Below are positions 6,515-16,400 of a stretch of 64,000 nt of DNA, in pieces. Within the stretch, counting starts at the first letter, position 1; each line of letters begins with the position of its first letter. The translations under genes were made by a program, and so were the position numbers. Source of the DNA: JBBQFI01 sp038237805 (GTDB taxonomy: Bacteria > Verrucomicrobiota > Verrucomicrobiia > Chthoniobacterales > UBA10450). The stretch lies in NCBI GenBank assembly GCA_038237805.1, contig JBBRYI010000013.1, positions 28,874 to 92,873 on the forward strand. The letters run 5' to 3'. The notes beneath the pieces were generated by a model that saw nothing but the letters and a program-made list of their open reading frames with translations, ran no database searches and had not been told where the DNA came from.

Positions 6515-8794
6515 TCACAATTTCTGCGCGATCTGCTCAAGTTGATAGCACTCGATGATGTCGCCTACTTGATATTCGTTGAAATCACCGAGCTTGATGC
6601 CGCATTCCAGACCAGAACGAACTTCTTTCACGTCGTCCTGGAAACGTCGGAGCGTCGATAATCCGCCATCGTAAACCGGCTGACGCCGGCGCAACACACG
6701 CGCACGTGCGGTGCGAGCGACGCGGCCATCCGTAACCAAACAACCGGCCACAATTCCGCGGCTCAATTGGAAAACTTGTTTCACCTCGGCGTGACCGATG
6801 ACGCTTTCGCGATGTTCCGGGTCGAGCAACCCGGCCATGGCTTCTTTGATCTGATCGATCAGTTCGTAAATGATGCTGTAAAGTTTTACCTGCACGCCTT
6901 CGCGTTTCGCCGCGGTCACAGCATTGCTCTCAACTTTTACGTTGAAGCCGACGACGACTGCATTCGAAGCGCTCGCCAGCAACATGTCGGATTCAGAGAT
7001 CGGGCCGACGCCGGAATGAATGATCTCGAGATCAATTTTCTTGCTTTCGATTTGTTTGAGCGCCCCGACCAAAGCTTCGAGCGAACCTTGCGCATCGCAT
7101 TTCAAAACAATGCGCAAAACTTTTTTGCCGTCTGCGGCTTCAAGCAGGCTTTCGAGTGTCGCGCGCTGTGGCGTTGTTAATTTTTCCGCGCGCTTCGCCA
7201 CCAGACGTTCTTCGCTCAAAGTTTTTGCCGAGCGCTCCGATTCCATGACCAGGAACTCATCCCCGGCGTTCGGCAGTCCGGTAAATCCGAGAACTTTAAC
7301 GGGCGTCGAAGGACCAGCTTCTTTGATCGGTTCGCCCCGATCGTTCATAAGCGATTTCACTTTGCCGCCGTAGTCGCCACTGATGAATGCATCCCCTACT
7401 TTCAGTGTTCCCATTTGCACGATGACCGTGGCAGTTGGTCCGCGACCCGGTTCGACTTGCGCTTCGATCACCGTTCCCCGCGGTGTCGCTGTGGGCGACG
7501 CCTTCAATTCCATCACTTCAGCCTGCAGCGACATCATCTCGAGCAATTGATCGATGCCGGTGCCCTTCGTAGCGGAAACGGGCACGACAATTGTCTCACC
7601 GCCCCAATCTTCCGGCGATAGTTCGCGCTCCTGCAATTGTTGCTTTACGCGATCGATATTCGCCGAAGGCAAATCGATCTTATTAATCGCGACGAGGATC
7701 TTCACATGCGGCGCGGCTTTCGCGTGATTGATCGCTTCAATCGTTTGCGGCATTAGACCGTCATCGGCCGCCACGACTAGAACGACAATGTCGGTAACAC
7801 TCGCGCCTCGCGCGCGCATCGCTGTAAATGCGGCGTGGCCCGGCGTGTCGAGAAATGTGATCTTCGTTCCTTTGTGATCGACCGAGTAAGCGCCGATGTG
7901 CTGCGTAATGCCACCGGCTTCACCGGCCGCGACACGTGTTTTGCGAATCGCATCCATCAACGACGTTTTACCGTGGTCGACATGACCCATGAAAGTGATG
8001 ATCGGCCCGCGAGTTTTGAGCTCTTCTTCTTTCTCGATGACCGGCGGCGGCGGCGCGACGACGACTTGCTCGACTTTATGAACACCGGCGCCTTTTTCTC
8101 GCCGCTCCATCTCGAAAACAAATCCGTGATTTTCGCAGATCTTTGTCGCGACATCGGGCTCGATCGTTTGTTCCGCGTTTGCGAAAATATTAAACGTCAC
8201 CATCAGCTCTTTGATCAGCTGGTGATTTTTCAATCCGAGATGGCTCGCGATTTCCTTCACGATGATCGGCGGCTTGATGTGGATGACTTTCTTGTCTTCC
8301 ACCTCCGATTCCGCCGCGGCTGTTGTTGCTCCATCCCCAGTCTGTCCATCGGGGGTCGAAACCTTTGCCGGAGCGGGAGCTTCGACACTCGGTTCGGGTG
8401 TCGACGCCGGCGTGGGGCCCGGAACTACTTCCTGCGTTGCTCGAATACGAGAAATCGGCGGCAGCACCGTGCGCTTTACTTTCTCTTCTTCTGCCGTGCG
8501 TTTCGCCCGCGGCTTCGCCTCATCGATAAGCGAGACCGTTTCGGCACGTGATTTCGGCGCCGGTTTGGGCGGAGGGGTTTCTACAGCTGCCGGTTTCGGT
8601 CTCTCAATTTTGGGCAGCGTTTTTACTGCAGGTGTCGCGGCGCGTGGACTCTTGGGTGGCGCAGCAGTCGACTTGGCCGGCGCCTTGGTCTGTTTGCGTT
8701 TAGGCGCAGCTGCCTTGTGGGAAACGGCGGCAGAAGATTTGCGTGCCGGCGCGGATTTGCGCGCCGTCGTCTTGCCCGTCGTTTTTGTTGCCAT
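6515..8794 (-). CDS. infB: Translation initiation factor IF-2
   Basis: IF2 (759 residues) delivers initiator tRNA to the 30S subunit and promotes subunit joining with GTP hydrolysis. Residues 1-165 are a Lys/Ala/Pro-rich low-complexity extension, and residues 171-222 form an IF2_N domain. The GTPase core has GHVDHGKT at 270-277, DTPGHAAF and NKID. Beta-barrel and C-terminal tRNA-binding domains follow, ending in GDIIECYQLEQIAQKL. The gap to nusA (53 bases) contains one GCCTAACGA copy at 8830. Order nusA-infB-rbfA is canonical. Confidence 0.98.
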   Translation of the reverse strand: MATKTTGKTTARKSAPARKSSAAVSHKAAAPKRKQTKAPAKSTAAPPKSPRAATPAVKTLPKIERPKPAAVETPPPKPAPKSRAETVSLIDEAKPRAKRTAEEEKVKRTVLPPISRIRATQEVVPGPTPASTPEPSVEAPAPAKVSTPDGQTGDGATTAAAESEVEDKKVIHIKPPIIVKEIASHLGLKNHQLIKELMVTFNIFANAEQTIEPDVATKICENHGFVFEMERREKGAGVHKVEQVVVAPPPPVIEKEEELKTRGPIITFMGHVDHGKTSLMDAIRKTRVAAGEAGGITQHIGAYSVDHKGTKITFLDTPGHAAFTAMRARGASVTDIVVLVVAADDGLMPQTIEAINHAKAAPHVKILVAINKIDLPSANIDRVKQQLQERELSPEDWGGETIVVPVSATKGTGIDQLLEMMSLQAEVMELKASPTATPRGTVIEAQVEPGRGPTATVIVQMGTLKVGDAFISGDYGGKVKSLMNDRGEPIKEAGPSTPVKVLGFTGLPNAGDEFLVMESERSAKTLSEERLVAKRAEKLTTPQRATLESLLEAADGKKVLRIVLKCDAQGSLEALVGALKQIESKKIDLEIIHSGVGPISESDMLLASASNAVVVGFNVKVESNAVTAAKREGVQVKLYSIIYELIDQIKEAMAGLLDPEHRESVIGHAEVKQVFQLSRGIVAGCLVTDGRVARTARARVLRRRQPVYDGGLSTLRRFQDDVKEVRSGLECGIKLGDFNEYQVGDIIECYQLEQIAQKL

Positions 8795-8847
8795 CGTGTT
8801 TTTCTAAAAATCTGCTCATGGCTTCGAGCGCCTAACGAGAAGCCATT

Positions 8848-10101
8848 TTATTCTGCTGCCGCGGTCTCCCGTGGCACTGCGTTGTAAATTTCCTGCGCCT
8901 TCGCTTCGTCCACGCCGAGAATATCGACGAAGTCGCTCGCGTCAGCATCGCGCAAACCCTCCAAATTCGTAAAGCCGGATTTCACGAGCGTGAGCGCCTG
9001 CTGTTCGGTAATAGGTAACGCGCTGCCGAGACTTTGCGCAGCCTGCGCCACCTTTTGCTCCACCGCTGTCGTAGCCGACGTATCCTTGTCGATATTAATT
9101 TCCCAGCCGGTCAGACGCGAAGTCAGCCGCGCGTTTTGTCCCTTCTTCCCGATCGCAAGCGAAAGCTGATCTTCATCGACCGAAATCTGCACGCTCTTTT
9201 TTTCCGGATCGAAAACGAGATTCTTCACCTTCGCCGGCTTGAGCGCTTCGAGCACATATTCCTTCGGATCGGAGCTCCAGCGGATGATGTCCACCTTTTC
9301 GTTGTTCAATTCGCGCACGATATTTTTCACCCGCGAACCGCGCATGCCAACGCATGCGCCAACGGGATCAACTTTGTCGTTCGCGCTCGTGACTGCGATC
9401 TTGGTCCGATAACCGGCCTCGCGCGCAATTCCGCGAATTTCCACGGTTCCGTCATTGATCTCGCTCACTTCCAATTCAAAAAGACGGCGCACGAAATTCG
9501 GATGACTGCGCGAGACGATGATTTCCGGCCCGCGAATTCCATTCTCGACTGCGACGACATATGCGCGCAGACGATCGCCAACATTGTAATCTTCCACCAC
9601 CACGCGTTCGCGTTGCGGCATGATCGCTTCAAATTTTCCGAGATCGAGAATGACGTCCGAACGATCGAAACGTCGCACCGTTCCGCTGACGATTTCGCCG
9701 GCCCGATCCTTGAATTCTTCGTAGATCATTTCCTTCTCGACCTGACGGATGCGCTGCATCATCGCCTGCTTCGCCGTTTGCGCAGCGATGCGACCAAAGT
9801 TTCGCGGCGTTACTTCCACTTCGACAGTGTCGCCAACCTTCGCGTCCTCTTTGATTTTGCGCGCCTTGGAAACCTCGATCTCATCCTGCGGATTTCCGAC
9901 ATGATCGACGACCATGAGATTAGCGAGCGCGCGGATTTCGCCTGTCTTCGGATTGATATCGATATGGAGGTCACGTGACGCACTGACGCTCTTTTTCGAA
10001 GCGGAAAGCAGGGCGTTCGAAACTGCCTCGAGCAGGATTTCGCGTTTGATGCCGCGCTCCCGTTCCAGGTAATCCAACATCGCTATAAACTCGGCGTTCA
10101 T
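8848..10101 (-). CDS. nusA: Transcription termination/antitermination protein NusA
   Basis: NusA (417 residues) binds RNA polymerase and nascent RNA, modulating pausing and termination. The N-terminal domain is residues 1-125, an S1 domain follows (GEIVSGTVRRFDRSDVILDL), then KH1 (CVGMRGSRVKNIVREL) and KH2 (LAIGKKGQNARLTSRL). A C-terminal helix-hairpin-like segment (LRDADASDFVDILGVDEAKA) completes it. It heads the operon. Unlike many bacteria there is no rimP upstream; a divergent membrane transferase lies there instead. An intrinsic terminator sits 23 bases upstream of its ATG, suggesting attenuation. Confidence 0.97.
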   Translation of the reverse strand: MNAEFIAMLDYLERERGIKREILLEAVSNALLSASKKSVSASRDLHIDINPKTGEIRALANLMVVDHVGNPQDEIEVSKARKIKEDAKVGDTVEVEVTPRNFGRIAAQTAKQAMMQRIRQVEKEMIYEEFKDRAGEIVSGTVRRFDRSDVILDLGKFEAIMPQRERVVVEDYNVGDRLRAYVVAVENGIRGPEIIVSRSHPNFVRRLFELEVSEINDGTVEIRGIAREAGYRTKIAVTSANDKVDPVGACVGMRGSRVKNIVRELNNEKVDIIRWSSDPKEYVLEALKPAKVKNLVFDPEKKSVQISVDEDQLSLAIGKKGQNARLTSRLTGWEINIDKDTSATTAVEQKVAQAAQSLGSALPITEQQALTLVKSGFTNLEGLRDADASDFVDILGVDEAKAQEIYNAVPRETAAAE

Positions 10102-10124
10102 AAAAACATCCAGCCCGCACAGAC

Positions 10125-10153
10125 AAAAAAGAGTGGGACACCAGCTCCCACTC
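10125..10153 (-). terminator. Intrinsic terminator inside the nusA leader (probable attenuator)
   Basis: On the minus strand the arms GAGTGGGA and TCCCACTC (8 bp, 7-base loop) are followed at once by TTTTTT. The run of T ends 23 bases before the nusA ATG and about 50 bases after the likely transcription start, so read-through is needed to express the operon. NusA autoregulates its operon in E. coli, which makes this placement plausible as feedback. The anti-terminator is not obvious by eye. Confidence 0.75.
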
Positions 10154-10177
10154 CAATCCTGCGCGGACTAGGCGCGG

Positions 10178-10206
10178 AACTTAATTTTGCCCCATGCATT
10201 CGTCAA
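10178..10206 (-). promoter_or_regulatory. Candidate sigma-70 promoter for the nusA operon
   Basis: On the minus strand TTGACG (10206-10201) and TAAGTT (10183-10178) are separated by 17 bases. The -35 box is near consensus and the -10 box weak. Transcription would start around 10170, giving a leader of about 70 bases that contains the terminator at 10125-10153. Confidence 0.5.
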
Positions 10207-10229
10207 GAGGCGGTTTGGCTGTGACCGGC

Positions 10230-10258
10230 TGTGGCCGGGATCGCCGATCCCGGCTACA
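10230..10258. repeat. REP-like palindrome between nusA and the GT39-type gene
   Basis: The word TGTGGCCGGGATCG is followed by its near reverse complement CGATCCCGGCTACA, giving 14-base arms with a single mismatch. It lies just before the ATG at 10267 and upstream of the nusA promoter on the other strand. It belongs to the class of GC-rich extragenic palindromes seen elsewhere in the window. Confidence 0.65.
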
Positions 10259-10266
10259 ATGCGCGA

Positions 10267-11694
10267 ATGGCGAGCCGGCTCTTCCTCGTAATCGCTGTAT
10301 GGGCCGCAGTTTATCTTCCCGCGCTCGGTTCACTCGAAATTAAGGGCGAAGAAGGCCGTCGCATTCTTCCTGCGATCTCAATGCTCGAAACCGGCAACTA
10401 TCTCGTGCCGCAGATCGGCAGTGAACCGTATCTGCGCAAACCGCCGCTGATCAACTGGCTCGTCGCAGCATCATTCAAACTTTTCGGCGCGCGCAACGAA
10501 TGGACGGCGCGATTGCCCTCCGCCCTTTGCGTGCTCGCCGTCGCGATTGCTTTCATCACCATTGCGCGATCGAGCTTGGGCGCGACCGGCTCGCTCATCG
10601 CCGCGTCAATCTGGCTGACGAATTTCGGAATCGTCGAGAAAGGTCGCTTGATCGAGATCGAAGCGCTTTACGTTTCGCTTTTTGCTCTGGCGATGATCTG
10701 CTGGTTGAGCGGCTGGCGCGAACGCCGGTCGCAGTGGTTAACGTGGACTTTACCGTTCGTATTTCTTGGTCTTGGTTTGCTCGCCAAAGGTCCGGTTCAT
10801 CTCATTTTCTTCTACGCGATTGTAGTCGCGATTCTTTGGCGAGGTCGCGAATTGCGCCAACTGTTCACGCCTGCGCATTTCGTCGGCATTCTGATCATGC
10901 TCGCGATCTTTGCTGCATGGGCGATCCCGTACTTGCAAGCGACGTCTGGGGGAAACGTCGCGCATGTTTGGTCGCGCCAGTTTTCCGGTCGCGTCAGTGG
11001 TGAAGATTTTAAATTCAGCGGCTGGATTCTAAATATTCCCCGCGGGTTGGGATATTTTCTGCCGTGGATTCTGCTCCTGCCGTTTGCCCGCCGCGCCGAG
11101 TTTGCGAACGAGAACGATCGCCGCATCGCACGTGGACTGGGGTGGGGGATCGCGATTTCGTTTGTTGTGGTGAGTTTAATTCCGGGTGCGGTTTCGCGTT
11201 ACACCATGCCGCTAATCGCGCCGATGTGCTGGTTGATGGCGACCTTGCTCTGTGCGGAACGATTGGACTTGCCGCGGTGGTTGCGGCTCCGTCGCCCTGC
11301 ATTCGTTAGGCCGCAGTTGCGGTTGGCTTTGATTGTCGCGATCGTCGCGGCGGTGGGAATGTCCGCTTACGCCATCGCCGCTGTCCCGCGATTGCAGCAA
11401 CGGCAAAAAACAAAGACGATCGCTGCGCAGATCGACGAGACCGTTCCCCAATCCGAGCATCTGTACGCGGTCGATCCGGACTTTCAGCCGTTTCTTTTTT
11501 ACGTCCGTGCGCCGCTAATCTACGTCAGCCGGCTGAGCGATATACCGCGACGCGCCCGCTATTTTTTGGTCCAACCGGAGAACGAACAGGCCGCGCAAAC
11601 GAGCGATCAATGGTCGCCTCTTCATCCTCGTCCGGTTCTGCATATTAAAGATTATCGCAATCGTCAGACGATTCTCTTTGCGATTGCACCTTAA
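10267..11694 (+). CDS. ArnT/PMT-type (GT39 superfamily) membrane glycosyltransferase
   Basis: This 475-residue polytopic protein has about 10-12 membrane helices. The first periplasmic loop carries the acidic motif GEEGRRIL, followed by YLRKPPLINW, typical of the ArnT/protein O-mannosyltransferase superfamily, which moves sugars from polyprenyl phosphates in the periplasm. A C-terminal soluble region starts around residue 385. The ATG at 10267 was chosen because the hydrophobic first helix follows immediately and the upstream extension is encoded by a repeat. The acceptor (lipid A, protein or glycan) is unknown. It contains one GCCTAACGA copy, in antisense, at 11303. Confidence 0.85.
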   Translation: MASRLFLVIAVWAAVYLPALGSLEIKGEEGRRILPAISMLETGNYLVPQIGSEPYLRKPPLINWLVAASFKLFGARNEWTARLPSALCVLAVAIAFITIARSSLGATGSLIAASIWLTNFGIVEKGRLIEIEALYVSLFALAMICWLSGWRERRSQWLTWTLPFVFLGLGLLAKGPVHLIFFYAIVVAILWRGRELRQLFTPAHFVGILIMLAIFAAWAIPYLQATSGGNVAHVWSRQFSGRVSGEDFKFSGWILNIPRGLGYFLPWILLLPFARRAEFANENDRRIARGLGWGIAISFVVVSLIPGAVSRYTMPLIAPMCWLMATLLCAERLDLPRWLRLRRPAFVRPQLRLALIVAIVAAVGMSAYAIAAVPRLQQRQKTKTIAAQIDETVPQSEHLYAVDPDFQPFLFYVRAPLIYVSRLSDIPRRARYFLVQPENEQAAQTSDQWSPLHPRPVLHIKDYRNRQTILFAIAP

Positions 11695-11706
11695 CGGGAG
11701 TCTAAG

Positions 11707-11748
11707 TTGACAAAGATCCGAAACAGGAAATCGTTAGCATGCTAACGA
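11707..11748 (+). promoter_or_regulatory. Promoter with an 18-bp perfect operator palindrome for marR and the RND operon
   Basis: A consensus TTGACA stands at 11707-11712. Eighteen bases later lies the perfect palindrome TCGTTAGCATGCTAACGA (11731-11748), which covers the expected -10/+1 region. The marR ATG follows nine bases after it, with no ribosome-binding site between. MarR-family dimers bind such inverted repeats, so self-repression of the operon is the simple reading. The inner CTAACGA also matches 7 bases of the dispersed 9-mer. Confidence 0.8.
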
Positions 11749-11757
11749 ATTTTCCGA

Positions 11758-12237
11758 ATGACCACCGATCCCGAGCAAATTGGTTTGCTCCTCAACGATA
11801 CCTGGCGCCTTTGGCGTGCGAAACTTGACGGCCGGCTCAAGCCGCTTGGACTAAGCCAGGGAAAATGGCGCACTCTCGTTCATCTCGCCAAGGGTGGGGA
11901 TCAGCTTTCCCAGAGTGAGCTGGCCGCGCGAATGATGATCGAAGAACCGACACTGGTCGGGTTGCTCCGCAGGCTGGAGAGCGATGGCTGGATCAAGCGA
12001 CGAGGCGCATCGCACGACCGCCGCTGCAAAAATGTGCGACTGGCGCGAAAATCAAGCCCGGTCCTCACACAAATCTTCGATACGGCGCGACAATTGCGAC
12101 ATGAGCTTATTGCCACTGTGCCAAAGCGAGATTTACAAACCTGCATGCGTGTCCTTACCCAAATTCGTGAGAAAGCGGAAGCGACCGACAATCGCGGTAG
12201 AGACGGAAAGCGAATCGTACGAAAGAGAAAGCAATGA
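11758..12237 (+). CDS. MarR-family transcriptional regulator
   Basis: This 159-residue winged-helix regulator contains LSQSELAARMMIEEPTLVGL (recognition helix region, about 50-70), LRRLESDGWIKRRGASHDRR (wing, about 71-90) and flanking dimerisation helices. MarR proteins repress efflux or stress genes until a phenolic or other small ligand binds. Its stop overlaps the membrane-fusion gene by an ATGA junction, so all three genes form one operon. The 18-bp palindrome just upstream is the likely operator. The Lys/Arg-rich tail (RDGKRIVRKRKQ) is unusual but small. Confidence 0.93.
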   Translation: MTTDPEQIGLLLNDTWRLWRAKLDGRLKPLGLSQGKWRTLVHLAKGGDQLSQSELAARMMIEEPTLVGLLRRLESDGWIKRRGASHDRRCKNVRLARKSSPVLTQIFDTARQLRHELIATVPKRDLQTCMRVLTQIREKAEATDNRGRDGKRIVRKRKQ

Positions 12238-13439
12238 CGGTAGCAGAATTAAAGGTAGCGACGCGCGACACGGTGGGACACATCGAACGTCGATTTGGGC
12301 GCAAGCGAGTTTACGTTGTTAGCGGGATTGTTCTCGTGGTGCTCGCCCTGCTGACGCTCCGCGCATTTATGGGGAGACAAAAATCACCACCTCCCCCTCC
12401 GCCACGGCCGGTTGCCGTCGCGAAGGTCGTGCAAAAGGATGTGCCGCGTTATCTGGACGCAATCGGCACCTGTACGGCTTTGGAAACCGTCAAGATTCAG
12501 TCACAGGTGAGTGGCCAAATTATCGCGCGGAATTTCCAGGACGGCGCCGATGTGAAAAAAGACGATCCGCTTTTCACGATTGATCCGCGACCGTATCAAG
12601 CGGTACTTGATCAAGCCCAAGGCCAGCTCGGTCAGGCCCAATCTCAACTCGTGCTCGACCAAATCACGTTGAAGCGCCAGCAGGAGTTACGCGCGCGTGG
12701 TGTCAATGCCCCGCAGGATCTCGACACCGCGCAAGGCACGGTGAACAGCGATCAGGCAAAAGTGAAAAGTGCCGAAGCCGCCGTCGCTGCGGCGCAGGTG
12801 AATCTCGATTATTGCAACATTCGATCGCCCATCGATGGCCGCGCCGGTTTGCGCAATGTCGATGTCGGAAATGTCGTCACCGGTGGAACTGGCGGTCCAG
12901 TCTTGCTCACCATTCAACAGCTCGATCCCATTTACACTGACTTCACGGTTGCGGAACCAGACCTGCCGCAAGTGCGTCCTTATTTGAATGGGCCGAAGTT
13001 GAAAGTGCTGACGGACGCGCCCGACGATGCAGGCCGGCCGAGCGAAGGTGAGCTTTATTTTATCGATAACGCTGTGCAGCCCGGCGCCGGCACGGTGAAA
13101 GCGCGCGCAATCACTTCCAATCCCGATCGTAAATTTTGGCCCGAGGAATTTGTGCGAGTGCGTTTGATTCTCGACACGATCAAAAATGCAACGCTCGTTC
13201 CCGCGCAAGCGGTCCAGATCAGCCAGGACGGCCCGTACGTGTTTGTCGTTAAACCAGACAACACCGTCGATATCCGACATGTGAAACCCGGGCAGCCGCA
13301 GGATGGCGAGACCGTCGTGATCGAAAGCGGCGTGCACGCAGACGAGAGCGTAGTTATCACCGGCCAACTCGCATTAGCGCCGGGCGTGAAAGTCGCGCCG
13401 CAACCTTACAAACCAAATGGAAGCCGCGGCAAGGGATGA
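12234..13439 (+). CDS. RND efflux periplasmic adaptor (membrane fusion protein)
   Basis: The protein has 401 residues. An N-terminal membrane anchor at about 25-45 is followed by a proline-rich linker, the first lipoyl half (IQSQVSGQIIARNFQDGADV), a coiled-coil hairpin of Gln/Ala-rich helices (about 120-195), the second lipoyl half (YCNIRSPIDGRAGLRNVDVG) and beta-barrel and membrane-proximal domains. This is the MdtA/AcrA architecture that links an inner-membrane RND pump to an outer-membrane channel. ATGA overlaps join it to marR and to the pump. No TolC-type gene follows. Confidence 0.94.
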   Translation: MTVAELKVATRDTVGHIERRFGRKRVYVVSGIVLVVLALLTLRAFMGRQKSPPPPPPRPVAVAKVVQKDVPRYLDAIGTCTALETVKIQSQVSGQIIARNFQDGADVKKDDPLFTIDPRPYQAVLDQAQGQLGQAQSQLVLDQITLKRQQELRARGVNAPQDLDTAQGTVNSDQAKVKSAEAAVAAAQVNLDYCNIRSPIDGRAGLRNVDVGNVVTGGTGGPVLLTIQQLDPIYTDFTVAEPDLPQVRPYLNGPKLKVLTDAPDDAGRPSEGELYFIDNAVQPGAGTVKARAITSNPDRKFWPEEFVRVRLILDTIKNATLVPAQAVQISQDGPYVFVVKPDNTVDIRHVKPGQPQDGETVVIESGVHADESVVITGQLALAPGVKVAPQPYKPNGSRGKG

Positions 13440-16400
13440 GCTCGCAAAGCGAAGATAATGGGCAGCGCGACGGCGAATCGGATTCGCCACGAGTCGCGCG
13501 TCACCGCCAGCACTCCGCAAAGCCGGAGGACACGCCGGGCGGAAAACTGATTCAAGTCACCGGTTCCGGTCTTTCCGGTCCGTTTATTCGCCGGCCGGTG
13601 ATGACGGTTCTGCTCACGCTTTCGATCATCGTCGCTGGCATTGCCACATACGGAAAACTTTCCGTAAACGATCTACCGGCGGTCGATTATCCGGTCATCA
13701 ACGTCAGCTGTTCGTATCCCGGCGCGAATCCGACGACGATGGCGAACAACATAGCGTCACCGCTCGAAAAACAATTTCTGCAAATTCCTGGGCTCGACAT
13801 CATCACGAGTCAGAGCACGCAGGCGAACACGCAATTCACTCTGCAGTTTACTCTGGATAAAAGCATTACCGACGCCGCGACCGATGTGCAGGCTGCGATC
13901 CAACGCGCCACTGGAAGCTTGCCCGCCGATTTACCGAGCCCGCCGACTTTTACAAAAACCAACCCGAACGATCAGGCGGTCTACTTGTTAGGCTTAATGT
14001 CGGACACGCTCACCGACGGCGATCTATATAAGTACGCCTCGACTGCCGTGCAGCAACGCATCGCGATTTTGCCCGGCGTATCGCAAGTACAGGTTTACGG
14101 CGTGCAGGCCGCGATCCGCATCAAGGCCAGCCCCGCAGCTCTCGCTTCGCGCGGATTGACGATGGATGACTTGTCGAACGCGATTAAAACTGGCACCGCC
14201 TATTCCGGCGCGGGCCAGTTCGATGGGCCGCATCGCACTTTTATTCTGCAACCGAATGGTCAGATCGATCAGGCGGAAGGCTATCGCAATCTCATGGTCG
14301 CGCGGAATCAGGACGGCTCGCCCGTGTTCCTGCGCGACGTCGCGGACGTGAAACAGAGCGTGCAGGACGAGCGATTGTCGCGCACATTTTGGGCTCGAGG
14401 ATTTCATGTTCCGGGTTCGGTCGTTGTGCTCGCCGTTTCTCGGCAGGCGGGTGCGAATGCCGTCGCCGTTGCTAATTCTGTAAAGGCGCTTTTCCCGGAG
14501 CTCAACGCGACTTTGCCCGGATCGATCAAACTTTTCCCGGTCTTCGATCGTTCGCAAAGCATCGTCAATTCCGTGCACGACGTGCAGATGACGCTCTTCA
14601 TCTCTTTCATGCTCGTCGTTCTGGTAATTTACGCATTCCTTGGCCGCGCCACAGACACCCTTATTCCCGTTGTCGCTCTGCCGCTCTCACTCCTGCTCAC
14701 GGTCGCCGTGATGTACGCGCTCAACTATTCGATTAACAATCTCACTTTGATGGCGATGACGCTCGCCATCGGATTTTTGGTCGATGATGCAATCGTGTTC
14801 CTGGAAAACGTGGTTCGGCGCGCTGAGCACGGCGAGTCCATTTTGAAGGCGTCCTACAACAGTGCCGGTGAAATCTCCTTCACCATTCTTTCCATGACGC
14901 TCTCGCTCGCGGCGGTTTTTATCCCGCTCGTTTTTCTGCCCGGTTTGCTCGGGCGAATTTTCCGCGAATTTTCCGTCACGATCATCGTCGCGATTTTTGC
15001 TTCCGGTCTCGTCTCGCTCACGCTTACGCCATTGATGTGTGCGCGCATGCTCGGCGAACACGGACCCGGTCACAAAAAAACACGCGTTGAAAATTGGGTG
15101 GGCGATCGGATCAAGCGCGTCATCGCAGCTTATGGAAGATATCTCGATGCGTTTCTCGACCGTGCGTGGCTGGCGGTGCCGATCCTGATCGCGTGTGTAA
15201 TTGGGCTTTGGTTTTTCTCCACGCATTTGCCGTTCACACTTCTGCCGGCGGGTGACAGCGGATTCATTCGCGGGATTTTTATCGCGCAGGAAGGTTCTTC
15301 GCCTGCGCAGATGCACGCCTACCAGCAACAGGTAAATGAGAAATTGAAGCAGAATTCGAACGTCGCGCAGTATTTTACCCTGGCCGGTTTTTCCAGCCGC
15401 AGCGCTTCATCTCAAGCCTTGGTCTTCGTCTTTCTTAAACCACAAAAGGAGCGCCCCGACATCGAGCACTGCATCATCCAACTCCAGAAATCGATCAGCA
15501 CCATTCCCGGAATTACTGCGATCATGCGCCCGAATCCGGTTTTGCAAATCAACGTCGGGGTAGCCAACCAGAACCAGGGTCAGTATGCTTATACCTTTAG
15601 CGGCATCAATCCCGATGATGTTTACAAGGCGTCCGATCAATTGTTGAAGAAGCTGCAAGGCTTCAAGGGCTTCGCCACGGTCCGGTCCGACTACTATAAT
15701 AATACCCCGAACCTTACGATCGATATCGATCGCGACCGCGCCGCAACATACGGCGTCTCCACGACTTCGATCGAGAATCTCCTCCGCACCGCTTACTCGC
15801 AGAACTACGTCTACTTGATTAAGAAACCGGAAGACCAGTATCAGGTCATTCTTGAAGTTTCCGACACTGAGCGAGCGCATCCTGAGGATCTCGCGGAGCT
15901 CTACGTGCGAGGTAGCGCGCCCGGCGGAGCGAATACGGGAAGCAACAATGGCGCGCCTTCATCTGGTCGCGCACCTTCCACAGGCGCGAACACAAACACC
16001 GTCGATATCACGACCACGACCGGCACGATCAATAATCTTGTCCCACTGCGCGCGGTTACACGCACCAGTCAGATCGTCGGCCCGCAAGCCGTCAATCACT
16101 TGAATCAGTTCACGAGCGTGACCATCAATTTTAATTTGCTTCCTGGCGTAGCGATTGGCGATGCGAAAACTTTTATCGACAAAGCGTCCGGCGATGTGCG
16201 CAAACAATTCCCCAGCGTGCAGGGGACATTTCAAGGTGAAGCGCAGGTCTTCGAACAGCTTTTTGCAGCGCTCCCGCTTCTTCTTCTCTCCGCGATTTTC
16301 GTCATGTATGTCATTCTCGGAATTCTTTACGAGAGCTATGTCCATCCCATCACCGTGCTTTTTCCCGCGATTGTTCCGGCGGTCGTCGGCGGCTTGTTCA

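Noticed and set aside
9034..9978. A 314-codon open frame on the plus strand opposite nusA
   Set aside because: It lies wholly within nusA, is rich in His/Arg/Asp as antisense frames of GC-rich genes are, and has no recognisable motif.
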